NCBI GenBank assembly: GCA_902388545.1
Contig: CABMPS010000146.1
Location: 1-5,163, forward strand
Length of the DNA stretch: 5,163 bases
Reading direction: 5' to 3'
Origin: an uncultured Collinsella sp.
Lineage (GTDB): Bacteria > Actinomycetota > Coriobacteriia > Coriobacteriales > Coriobacteriaceae
Below the pieces are notes generated by a model. That model ran no database searches and was not told where the DNA came from. It saw only the letters and a program-made list of their open reading frames with translations. The number at the start of each line of letters is the position of its first letter. The stretch's first letter is position 1. Shown here in pieces: positions 1 through 4,952 of this stretch. The position numbers were made by a program, and so were the translations under genes.

Positions 1-55
1 TCCGAGTGGTTTAAGGAGCTGGTCTTGAAAACCAGTGATTCCGAAAGGGACCGTG
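1..55 (+). tRNA. tRNA-Ser(UGA), partial and truncated at the T-arm
   Basis: The D-stem TCC/GGA (1-3 with 15-17) encloses a GAGTGGTTTAA loop. A five-pair anticodon stem follows, CTGGT/ACCAG (19-23 with 31-35), around the loop CTTGAAA, which places anticodon TGA at 26-28. A class II variable arm, TTCC-GAAA-GGGA (39-50), is diagnostic of Ser-type tRNAs. The T-arm should start GTGGGTTCGA, but after GTG (53-55) the sequence changes to CCACCCTCGCC, which is nuclease coding sequence read in antisense. The T-arm and the 3' acceptor strand are therefore missing, and the 5' acceptor strand lies outside the window. As written this cannot be a functional tRNA gene. It is either one side of an assembly chimera or a rearranged remnant. 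Confidence 0.8.
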
Positions 56-2985
56 CCACCCTCGCCGGGGAAACCTTTCTTAAGGCCCGGGATGCGACCG
101 TCGCCGCGCTCTTCCTCGAGTAGCTCGGCGCTCGCGGCACCGCGCAACGCCGGCTTGCCGCCCTTGGTCGAAAAGTAGAGCGCCGCGCGGGTGTCCAAAT
201 CCAGCGCCCGGCGCATGGCCTGGGCGTAGATAAGCGTTTGGGTATGTGGCGGCAACCAGCGCGGATCGTCGATGGGCGCCGTGCCCGATTCCTCGTCGCG
301 CACCGTAGGGTCGGCGAGCTTAAACTCCTCAACGCCCGTGCGATGCTTGTAGTCGATCACCACGGCACGATTCTCGGCATCCACGTCCACGCGATCGATG
401 CGCCCGCCAAGCGGCCAACCGGCATACTCGACCTTGAGCTCGTTGAAGGCGAACTCCAGGTAGCGCGGGGCAAAGGGGGCAAGTGCCTCGGACTCGTAGG
501 CAAGCACGCCCTCCAACTGCGGCAAGATCTCGGCAACCTGGCGCTCCTCCACCGCAGAGAGCGGCACCAGCGGGCCCTCCGTGCCGCGCTTGCCGGCGTG
601 CTCGGCCAACGTCTCGTCAAAGACCTCGCGCAGCAGCTCCTGAGCGCGCGGCAGATTCTCGGGCGTCACGCGCTCCATGCCCTCCTGGGGCAGGCGGGCA
701 TGCAGGTGCTCCAGCACATCGTGGACAAAGTTGCCCTTCTCCATATTTCCAAAGCCCGCGTCGATGGACTGAGGCTTCACGCGATACGACACGAACCAGC
801 ACAGCGGGCACGTCGAGTACGCCTCAATCTGCGAGGCGGACGTCAGACGCGGCACGAGCGGCGCGTTCTCGCCCTCGCCATCGCGGCGACGCAGGATCAG
901 GTACGGCACAGCCGCCTCACTCAAATGCTGAGGAGCCTCGCACGCGACGCGCTTGCACTCGATGCCCTCGCCGGCCGCTGGATCAAAATCGGCGACGATA
1001 CCGCCCTCGCCCACGCGCGCAACCTTGGCGGCGCCAGCGGCCTCGGCATGCGCCCGCAACTCGGTCCACACGGCAGCCGGATAGCACTCGCGCGCCTGGC
1101 GATCGTGGGTCACACGGGCGAGCGTAACCGGACCACGCGACGCTTGTATCGCGCGGCCAAAGCGTGCGCGCAGCAAGGCCGCAGGCTCAAGCGTCACGCC
1201 CTCGCGACCGAGGCTCGCCGTCAGCGTTGCCAGCGGGCCCTCCTCATGTGAGAGCGGATAACTGTCCAGGTCGACGTCGGCAAACAGCACGGCATCGTAG
1301 CTATCGGGGCGCAGGGCCGCCGCATCGGCAAGCGAAGTAAAGCGAACCTGGGCACGTGGCGCACGGTCAACCTCGTAGGTCTCGTAATCGTAGGCGGTGC
1401 TACGCTTGTCCACCTTGGTGCGAATGCCATCGAGCACGGGCACGGTCGCGGCCTGCGACACGTCGAGCGCGCGAGCATCGTTCATAAGGATGTCGATCGC
1501 GTGGCGCAGCAGAGCCGTCTCTGCCTGGCGACGGGCCTGGCCGTCAAGGCCTCCAAGGGCGCAATCGGGCAACGCCTCGGCGACGGCGAGCATTGCCTTG
1601 AGCGCCGTCACGGGTTTGTCGCGCCACAGCGCCTGGAACACGTCCGAGGCCACGCACGGCACGTTCTTAAACCAGTTCTCACCACTGGCAGCCTTGCGCG
1701 TGCCCCTAACCTGGCCCTGCACGCTCTGCAGCAGGCTCTTGACGGCCGAGGTGGTCTTGCCGCGCGACAGGCGCATGTTCTTGTCGAAGGTGCGCGCGCT
1801 GGCGGCATCGGCACCCGAAAGCGGACTGTAAATCCAGTCGGTAAGCTCCGGCGCGGGCCACCACTCGGTCTTGGAGGCGGTGCCCTCGTCGGCGGCCTTC
1901 ATGCGCTCAATCAGATTGACGAGCGCCGTGAACTGCCTGCCCGCGATGGATTGGGAAAATGCCGTGAACTCGGTTGTCTCGGCCGCAATATGACGCGCCG
2001 CCAAACGGGCAGCGAGCTCACCAAACAGCTGGGGCGCCCGGGCAGACACCACGAGCACGCGGGCGGGGTCCGCCGACGCCGCGACGCTGCCGTCGACCTC
2101 GGCGTCCTCACACGTTTTTACCAGCTCATCGATTGCATCCACATAGGCGTGGGCGCGGGCGTGAGGGCCGGCAACCTCTACAAAGGTAGGCTGAGCGGCG
2201 GTCCCGCAAGCGGCATCAGACGCGGCGGCACCCTCCCCCAGCGGCGCGGCCTCAAACAGCACGCCGCGGGCATCAAATGCCGCGGCAAGCTCCTCGCGCA
2301 TTGCCGCCTGCTCGCGGACAAGCAGCACAACGACCTCTCCCCCATTGTTCGCCACGGCCGACAGCAACTCGAGCAGGCCGTGTGTAAACGACGTGACACC
2401 GCGCACGCAGACGGCGCGGGTGCACGCCGGAAGGTTGTCGGCCAGCACCTCGCCCATAAGGTCAGCCGCCTCGCAGGGCTCGACCATGCCTCGACGGTCC
2501 AAGCCGCTCGCATAGGCGCTCAACAGCTCGAACACGCGAGCCTCGGCGTCGCTCTTGGGATCGGGCTGGCAAACGTCGCCGCAGCAGCGCTCGGCACCCG
2601 TTCCCGCTACGCCCGGCAGCACATCGCGGGCCATGCGCGCGAGCATGCGCACCGTGCCCCGACTGCGCGAAAGCGGCTGCAGGTCGGTATCGTCGCGACG
2701 GGCGATCATGTCCGAGAACAGCATCTGACGCTGCAGGTTGTCGACGAAGCCGCGGCCATCGCCCATAAGCTCCCACAGCGAACGAAGCCACGACGCGGGG
2801 GTTTTGTAGTCAACGCCCAGCGAGGCGCCAGCAACCGCAGCATCGTGACGGCACAGGTCGAGCTCGGCAAACGAGGGCGCCAGCAAAACGGCACGCCCGT
2901 GGCGGGCGACCAGGTCGGCGAGCAACGCCGCCTCGGCATCGCTCAAGTCCGTACCGGTATTGGTGGTATAGATTCGAACAGGCAT
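1..2985 (-). CDS. AddB-like PD-(D/E)XK exonuclease subunit, partial at C-terminus
   Basis: This is the nuclease/inactivated-helicase subunit type of AddAB (RexAB) double-strand-break resection enzymes. The start is ATG at 2985: an in-frame stop (3028-3030) lies just upstream, and GGAGG sits three bases before the ATG. The frame has 995 codons without a stop. Residues 1-600 form a divergent helicase-like region with no visible Walker A motif, as in RexB rather than B. subtilis AddB. The segment YDAVLFADVDLDSYPL (563-578) aligns by eye with the AddB helicase-like motif LGANDGVLP. The nuclease part is clear: ASQIEAYSTCPLCWF (717-731) supplies the first Fe-S type cysteine (C726), GNFVHDVLEHL (752-762) the conserved His, GGRIDRVD (860-867, D864), VIDYK (876-880, D878 and K880) the catalytic residues, and QTLIYAQ (916-922) the QxxxY motif. 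The C-terminal CxxC-x5-C triad expected about 50-60 residues later is absent because the frame runs into antisense tRNA-Ser at its end. An AddA/UvrD-type partner would be expected downstream, outside the window (inference). Confidence 0.88.
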   Translation of the reverse strand, partial: MPVRIYTTNTGTDLSDAEAALLADLVARHGRAVLLAPSFAELDLCRHDAAVAGASLGVDYKTPASWLRSLWELMGDGRGFVDNLQRQMLFSDMIARRDDTDLQPLSRSRGTVRMLARMARDVLPGVAGTGAERCCGDVCQPDPKSDAEARVFELLSAYASGLDRRGMVEPCEAADLMGEVLADNLPACTRAVCVRGVTSFTHGLLELLSAVANNGGEVVVLLVREQAAMREELAAAFDARGVLFEAAPLGEGAAASDAACGTAAQPTFVEVAGPHARAHAYVDAIDELVKTCEDAEVDGSVAASADPARVLVVSARAPQLFGELAARLAARHIAAETTEFTAFSQSIAGRQFTALVNLIERMKAADEGTASKTEWWPAPELTDWIYSPLSGADAASARTFDKNMRLSRGKTTSAVKSLLQSVQGQVRGTRKAASGENWFKNVPCVASDVFQALWRDKPVTALKAMLAVAEALPDCALGGLDGQARRQAETALLRHAIDILMNDARALDVSQAATVPVLDGIRTKVDKRSTAYDYETYEVDRAPRAQVRFTSLADAAALRPDSYDAVLFADVDLDSYPLSHEEGPLATLTASLGREGVTLEPAALLRARFGRAIQASRGPVTLARVTHDRQARECYPAAVWTELRAHAEAAGAAKVARVGEGGIVADFDPAAGEGIECKRVACEAPQHLSEAAVPYLILRRRDGEGENAPLVPRLTSASQIEAYSTCPLCWFVSYRVKPQSIDAGFGNMEKGNFVHDVLEHLHARLPQEGMERVTPENLPRAQELLREVFDETLAEHAGKRGTEGPLVPLSAVEERQVAEILPQLEGVLAYESEALAPFAPRYLEFAFNELKVEYAGWPLGGRIDRVDVDAENRAVVIDYKHRTGVEEFKLADPTVRDEESGTAPIDDPRWLPPHTQTLIYAQAMRRALDLDTRAALYFSTKGGKPALRGAASAELLEEERGDGRIPGLKKGFPGEGGTVPFGITGFQDQLLKPLG

Positions 2986-3032
2986 GGTCCTCCACTCAAA
3001 CCGTTCGCAATAATCAATGCATCCATCCTACC

Positions 3033-3070
3033 CGCCCACACGGACAGATTTGCCCCACGCCAACAGATTT
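3033..3070. repeat. 19-bp imperfect tandem repeat upstream of the nuclease gene
   Basis: Two adjacent 19-bp units (3033-3051 and 3052-3070) match at 14 of 19 positions. Each ends in a perfect ACAGATTT (3044-3051 and 3063-3070) and contains CCCAC. They lie 48-85 bp before the nuclease start codon, where promoter or operator elements are expected. I could not assign a convincing -35/-10 pair for the nuclease in this interval. The repeat could be a regulator half-site array or chance. Confidence 0.35.
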
Positions 3071-3089
3071 CCTCCGTCCCCAAGGGATC

Positions 3090-3115
3090 AAAAAACCGCC
3101 CCCGAAGGGACGGTT
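3090..3115 (-). terminator. Intrinsic terminator of the TrpR-like gene, with a UUCG tetraloop
   Basis: On the minus strand AACCGTCCC pairs with GGGGCGGTT (nine pairs, one of them G-U) around a TTCG loop closed by C-G, a very stable tetraloop. Six T residues follow, two of them in the stem. On the plus strand the G-U pair becomes a C/A mismatch, so the structure is oriented for minus-strand transcripts. It lies 28 bp after the TrpR-like stop codon and 104 bp before the nuclease start. The nuclease should therefore have its own promoter or depend on read-through. Confidence 0.85.
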
Positions 3116-3142
3116 CTGCGCAACTCGTTTGTCGCCGCTGGT

Positions 3143-3442
3143 CTACTCGCCATCCTCCAGTTTGATGAGGATCTTGCGATAGCCACCGTACTCGCCATTA
3201 AGTGCCTTGGACACGCGGCTCACCGTGGTGGACGAAGCGCCGGTGCGGGCCTGAACCTCAACATAGGGCTCGCCCTCATCCAGATAACGCGCGACCTGCA
3301 GGCGCTGAGAAAGATCGCAGATCTCGCGCGGTGTGCAGATATCGGTTAAAAACGCCTGGATATCGTTCTCGTCGTCCAAAAGACTAAATGCGTGGACCAG
3401 CTGCTTGACATCAGGCTTGTCAAACATGTTCTCGATATTCAT
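3143..3442 (-). CDS. yerC: YerC/YecD family TrpR-related DNA-binding protein
   Basis: A 99-residue protein matching the small TrpR-like YerC/YecD family (about 100 residues). The core DICTPREICDLSQRLQVARY (34-53) corresponds to the conserved 'LCT..E...L.QRLEVARML' block. The stretch YVEVQARTGASSTTVSRVSKAL (60-81) is the helix-turn-helix, with ASSTTVSRV as the recognition helix. The family shares the Trp-repressor fold, but the ligand and targets of most members are not established, so calling it a tryptophan repressor would go too far. The ATG at 3442 is preferred because GGCGGTGATC, one mismatch from the anti-16S complement GGAGGTGATC, lies with its GGCGG six bases upstream. The internal ATG at residue 6 lacks a comparable site. 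The gene is monocistronic by appearance, with a terminator after it and a divergent gene upstream. Its last residues (ILIKLEDGE) are charged and probably flexible. Confidence 0.88.
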   Translation of the reverse strand: MNIENMFDKPDVKQLVHAFSLLDDENDIQAFLTDICTPREICDLSQRLQVARYLDEGEPYVEVQARTGASSTTVSRVSKALNGEYGGYRKILIKLEDGE

Positions 3443-3767
3443 CGATCACCGCCAAACCCGCCAAAAGGCATCGAAGTTGATACTGACATCGGGCATCGTT
3501 CGCCCGTTCTATGCAATAAAACTAATGCATGGAGCATTTGCCCGTAGCAGTGTAGCACACCACCAAACTAAAGTGACAAGACTCTCTGTCAGCGGCACGT
3601 TTTTCAGGACGAACGCCGCTTAGAAACCGAATGCGCACGTAAGCTCCACGAATATTTGAGACAATGGGCGCCCAAACACCGCGGCGCGCCCGCGCAACCA
3701 TCCAAGTCGACGCCGCAAGCCGCTTCACGCGACGCCAGCAACCCCGGCGCAAGAAAGGATTCACGCC
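3443..3767. other. Divergent intergenic region between yerC-like gene and holin-like gene
   Basis: No convincing gene lies in these 325 bp; the short open frames crossing it have no family resemblance or good start context. It holds several small dyads. CGGGC-ATCGTTC-GCCCG (3490-3506) would be in the TrpR-like leader. AATGC-ATGGA-GCATT (3524-3538) lies near its possible promoter. AGCGG/CCGCT with inner CGTT/AACG (3591-3620) forms a longer bulged stem. TGGGCGCCCA (3665-3674) is a perfect 10-bp palindrome upstream of the holin-like gene. I could not assign a confident plus-strand promoter for the holin-like gene. Confidence 0.5.
3549..3579 (-). promoter_or_regulatory. Possible promoter of the TrpR-like gene
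   Basis: On the minus strand TTGTCA (3574-3579, five of six to the -35 consensus) is followed 19 bp later by TACACT (3549-3554). The latter is preceded by TG one base upstream, making an extended -10 (TGCTACACT). The spacer is two bases longer than optimal, which the extended -10 could offset. This would give a leader of about 100 nt containing the hairpin at 3490-3506. Tentative. Confidence 0.35.
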
Positions 3768-4133
3768 ATGCGCTTTATGCTTAACTGGCTCTTCACCTCG
3801 ATCGCCATCGCGATCGCCACGTTCCTCGTCCCCGGTATCCAACCCTTCGGCTTTGCCGAGGCCTGGGTCTGCTTTGCCTTTGTGGGACTGTTCCTCAACA
3901 TCGTCGATTCGTTCGTCAAACCGTTCCTCACGGTCATCTCGCTGCCGCTCACGATCATTACGCTCGGCATTTTCCAGCTCGTGCTCAACAGCTTTATGCT
4001 GGAGCTCGCCAGCTACCTGTCGGTCAACCTGTTGGGCGTCGGCATCTCCATCGCCGGCTTTGGCTCGGCCTTTATGGGCAGCATCCTAGTGTCCATCATG
4101 CGCAGCATCCTCGATAGTATTGCCGAAGAGTAG
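3768..4133 (+). CDS. Phage-holin-4/YvlD-type small four-helix membrane protein
   Basis: A 121-residue, very hydrophobic protein of the length and pattern typical of the Phage_holin_4_2 (YvlD-like) family, which is chromosomal and widespread and whose function is not firmly established. Four membrane segments can be seen at about residues 5-23 (NWLFTSIAIAIATFLVPGI), 30-50, 54-80 and 85-112. Family hallmarks are the LFLNIVDSFVKPFL stretch (41-54), then SLPLTIITLGIF (58-69) and LNSFMLELAS (73-82). The tail ends in charged residues (DSIAEE). The start is supported by GAAAGGAT with GGA ending eight bases before the ATG. The gene ends just before a strong terminator and no lysin, endolysin or other phage gene is adjacent. 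A prophage lysis role is therefore unlikely; a membrane or envelope-stress role as discussed for yvlD-type genes is only an inference. Confidence 0.88.
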   Translation: MRFMLNWLFTSIAIAIATFLVPGIQPFGFAEAWVCFAFVGLFLNIVDSFVKPFLTVISLPLTIITLGIFQLVLNSFMLELASYLSVNLLGVGISIAGFGSAFMGSILVSIMRSILDSIAEE

Positions 4134-4140
4134 AACGCCC

Positions 4141-4160
4141 CCGACGCACAAACGCATCGG
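4141..4160. repeat. Small hairpin just after the holin-like stop codon
   Basis: CCGACGC (4141-4147) and GCATCGG (4154-4160) can pair around a six-base loop. The single mismatch on the plus strand (C/A) becomes a G-U pair on the minus strand, so it folds slightly better in minus-strand RNA. No T-run follows on either side. It may assist 3'-end formation or be incidental. Confidence 0.3.
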
Positions 4161-4169
4161 ACCAAATCA

Positions 4170-4207
4170 AAGGCCGCCCATCGCAAAAAATGGGCGGCCT
4201 TCTTATT
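4170..4207 (+). terminator. Strong intrinsic terminator after the holin-like gene, possibly bidirectional
   Basis: AAGGCCGCCCAT (4170-4181) and ATGGGCGGCCTT (4190-4201) form a perfect 12-bp stem with an eight-base A-rich loop, followed by CTTATTT on the plus strand. It starts 37 bases after the holin-like stop codon. On the minus strand the stem is followed by TGATTTGG, a weaker tail. Since the next gene is convergent and ends at 4271, this stem may serve both transcripts. Confidence 0.85.
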
Positions 4208-4251
4208 TGCCAAGTCTCAGAGGGCAAGAAAATCTACCATTTCCACCCTGC

Positions 4252-4270
4252 CCCCACATGGCAAGTGGGG
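4252..4270 (-). terminator. Hairpin immediately after the Rrf2-type gene stop codon
   Basis: On the minus strand CCCCAC-TTGCCAT-GTGGGG starts one base after the TAA stop codon. The stem has six pairs and no T-run follows directly (GCAGGGTGG comes next), so it is a poor intrinsic terminator by itself. It could stabilise the mRNA 3' end, with termination completed at the stronger stem at 4170-4201. Confidence 0.35.
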
Positions 4271-4699
4271 TTAGATGACGTAGTCGTAGCCTTCGTTGGG
4301 GGCGACGAGCTGGTCGAGCGTCACGCCGTCGAGGTAATCGTTGATGAGCTTGTCCAGGTTCTTCCACACGTCGAGCGTGGGACACTTATCAGATCGCGAG
4401 CAGCCCTTGCAGTCGCCATCCAGACAGGCGACCGGCGCCAGACTACCCTCGGTCAGGCGCAAGATCTCGCCCACCGTGTACTGCTCGGGCGGGCGCGTGA
4501 GCACATAGCCGCCGCCCTTGCCGCGCATGCCCGAGAGCATGTTGGCGCGCACGAGCGTAGCCAAGATGTTCTCGAGATATTTCTCGGAAATCCCCTGTCG
4601 CGCCGCGATCTCTTTGAGCGGGATGCGACCGGCCGCCTGGTGCTCGGCTAGGTCAACCATAACGCGCAGGGCGTACCTGCCCTTAGTAGAAACCAACAT
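4271..4699 (-). CDS. Rrf2/IscR-type transcriptional regulator with four clustered cysteines
   Basis: A 142-residue protein with the standard Rrf2 layout and length. The opening MLVSTKGRYALRVMVDLAEH is the family signature. Residues 28-52 (LKEIAARQGISEKYLENILATLVRA) form the winged helix-turn-helix, and SGMRGKGGGYVLTRP (56-70) is the wing. YTVGEILRLTEGSLAPVACL leads into a cysteine cluster at C92, C97, C100 and C106. E. coli IscR uses C92, C98, C104 and H107 for its 2Fe-2S cluster. Here the position matching H107 is Leu and an extra cysteine is present, so metal or cluster binding is plausible but with altered ligands. The C-terminal helix (DVWKNLDKLINDYLDGVTLDQL) fits the dimerisation region. 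The start is supported by GAAAGG upstream. The gene is divergent from cysK with no iscS or suf gene visible, which favours a cysteine-metabolism (CymR-like) role over Fe-S biogenesis control. Confidence 0.92.
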   Translation of the reverse strand: MLVSTKGRYALRVMVDLAEHQAAGRIPLKEIAARQGISEKYLENILATLVRANMLSGMRGKGGGYVLTRPPEQYTVGEILRLTEGSLAPVACLDGDCKGCSRSDKCPTLDVWKNLDKLINDYLDGVTLDQLVAPNEGYDYVI

Positions 4700-4735
4700 A
4701 TATAGTGCTGCCTTTCGGTCTTTTAGTCCGTTGAA

Positions 4736-4763
4736 ATTCTAGCCGAAAAATTGGCTTTGAAAA
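4736..4763 (-). promoter_or_regulatory. Possible promoter of the Rrf2-type gene
   Basis: On the minus strand TTTTCA (4758-4763) and TAGAAT (4736-4741, five of six to the -10 consensus) are separated by 16 bp, giving a leader of about 30 nt before the ATG at 4699. The spacer contains the dyad AGCCGA/TTGGCT (4741-4746 with 4751-4756, one wobble pair), a possible autoregulatory site. Tentative. Confidence 0.4.
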
Positions 4764-4794
4764 TACCCGTTCCGGTCAAGATGGTTAATCAACT

Positions 4795-4821
4795 TGCAAT
4801 AATCTCCTATTTCCTATTGCA
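4795..4821. repeat. TGCAAT/ATTGCA inverted repeat with inner 7-bp tandem repeat before cysK
   Basis: Perfect six-base arms, TGCAAT (4795-4800) and ATTGCA (4816-4821), have centres 21 bp apart, two helical turns. Between and overlapping them lies a perfect tandem repeat TCCTATT-TCCTATT (4805-4818). The right arm overlaps the candidate cysK -35 element, so a protein bound here would affect cysK initiation. Confidence 0.4.
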
Positions 4822-4845
4822 TTACTAGGCTTTGGTGTCTACTAT
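4817..4845 (+). promoter_or_regulatory. Likely cysK promoter
   Basis: TTGCAT (4817-4822, four of six to consensus) and TACTAT (4840-4845, four of six) are separated by the ideal 17 bp. Transcription would start near 4852-4854, giving a leader of about 100 nt. It is the best-spaced pair in the intergenic region and lies in an AT-rich stretch that contrasts with the surrounding GC-rich DNA. Confidence 0.5.
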
Positions 4846-4854
4846 GCTTCCCAA

Positions 4855-4894
4855 CAGCTAAACGAACAACCTATAAGGTTTATGGGTTTAGCTG
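4855..4894 (+). promoter_or_regulatory. Nested stem-loop in the cysK leader
   Basis: CAGCTAAAC (4855-4863) and GTTTAGCTG (4886-4894) are perfect nine-base complements. Inside them AACCT-ATA-AGGTT (4868-4880) forms a second hairpin centred within half a base of the outer one, with GAAC and TATGG as the internal loop. The structure begins only two or three bases after the predicted transcription start. No T-run follows, so it is not a terminator. It could act as a 5' mRNA-stabilising stem, a DNA operator, or one arm of a leader switch. Confidence 0.5.
4868..4888. promoter_or_regulatory. Candidate Rrf2-family operator upstream of cysK
   Basis: A 21-bp dyad of the form AACC-N-ATAA, three bases, TTAT-N-GGTT is symmetric at 18 of the 20 non-central positions. 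Length and symmetry suit a dimeric winged-helix regulator, and the Rrf2-type gene is encoded next door and divergently. It lies about +16 to +36 from the predicted cysK start, a position suited to blocking transcription. It does not closely match the E. coli IscR type 1 or type 2 consensus as I recall them, so assignment rests on symmetry and context. Confidence 0.45.
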
Positions 4895-4902
4895 CTAGAC
4901 GC

Positions 4903-4920
4903 ACCGTAAAACCACACGGT
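4903..4920 (+). repeat. Second small hairpin in the cysK leader
   Basis: ACCGT (4903-4907) and ACGGT (4916-4920) can pair around an eight-base loop. It lies between the nested stem-loop and the ribosome binding site. With five pairs it is weak and may be incidental. Confidence 0.3.
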
Positions 4921-4952
4921 ATCCAGTCATTTGAACACTTTGGAGGTTCATC

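Noticed and set aside
1..60. Phage or integrative-element attachment site at the tRNA
   Set aside because: No integrase gene, direct repeat or element boundary is visible, and the join occurs early in the T-arm rather than at the 3' end typical of tRNA att sites. A chimera explains it better.
238..1251. Plus-strand open frame of 337 codons opposite the nuclease domain
   Set aside because: It is antisense to the catalytic motifs of the nuclease (GGRIDRVD, VIDYK), has no ribosome binding site and no recognisable domain.
1501..3165. Long plus-strand open frame of 554 codons opposite the nuclease
   Set aside because: It is antisense to a clear AddB-like coding sequence. Its translation is rich in Arg, Gly and Ala, low in complexity and matches no family; high GC third positions leave the opposite strand open.
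3522..3842. Minus-strand frame of 106 codons across the divergent intergenic region
   Set aside because: It has an Arg-rich composition with no family resemblance and overlaps the start of the holin-like gene in antisense.
3664..4089. Plus-strand frame of 141 codons overlapping the holin-like gene
   Set aside because: Its translation is a Ser/Arg-rich shadow of the convincing four-helix membrane protein in another frame.
3768..4133. Prophage lysis cassette suggested by the holin-like protein
   Set aside because: No endolysin, spanin or other phage gene is adjacent. The family is commonly chromosomal, and the gene has its own terminator between two regulators.
4853..4952. T-box or SAM riboswitch in the cysK leader
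   Set aside because: I see neither the T-box AGGGTGGNACCGCG-type sequence nor a SAM-aptamer core, and no terminator hairpin with a T-run precedes the start codon.
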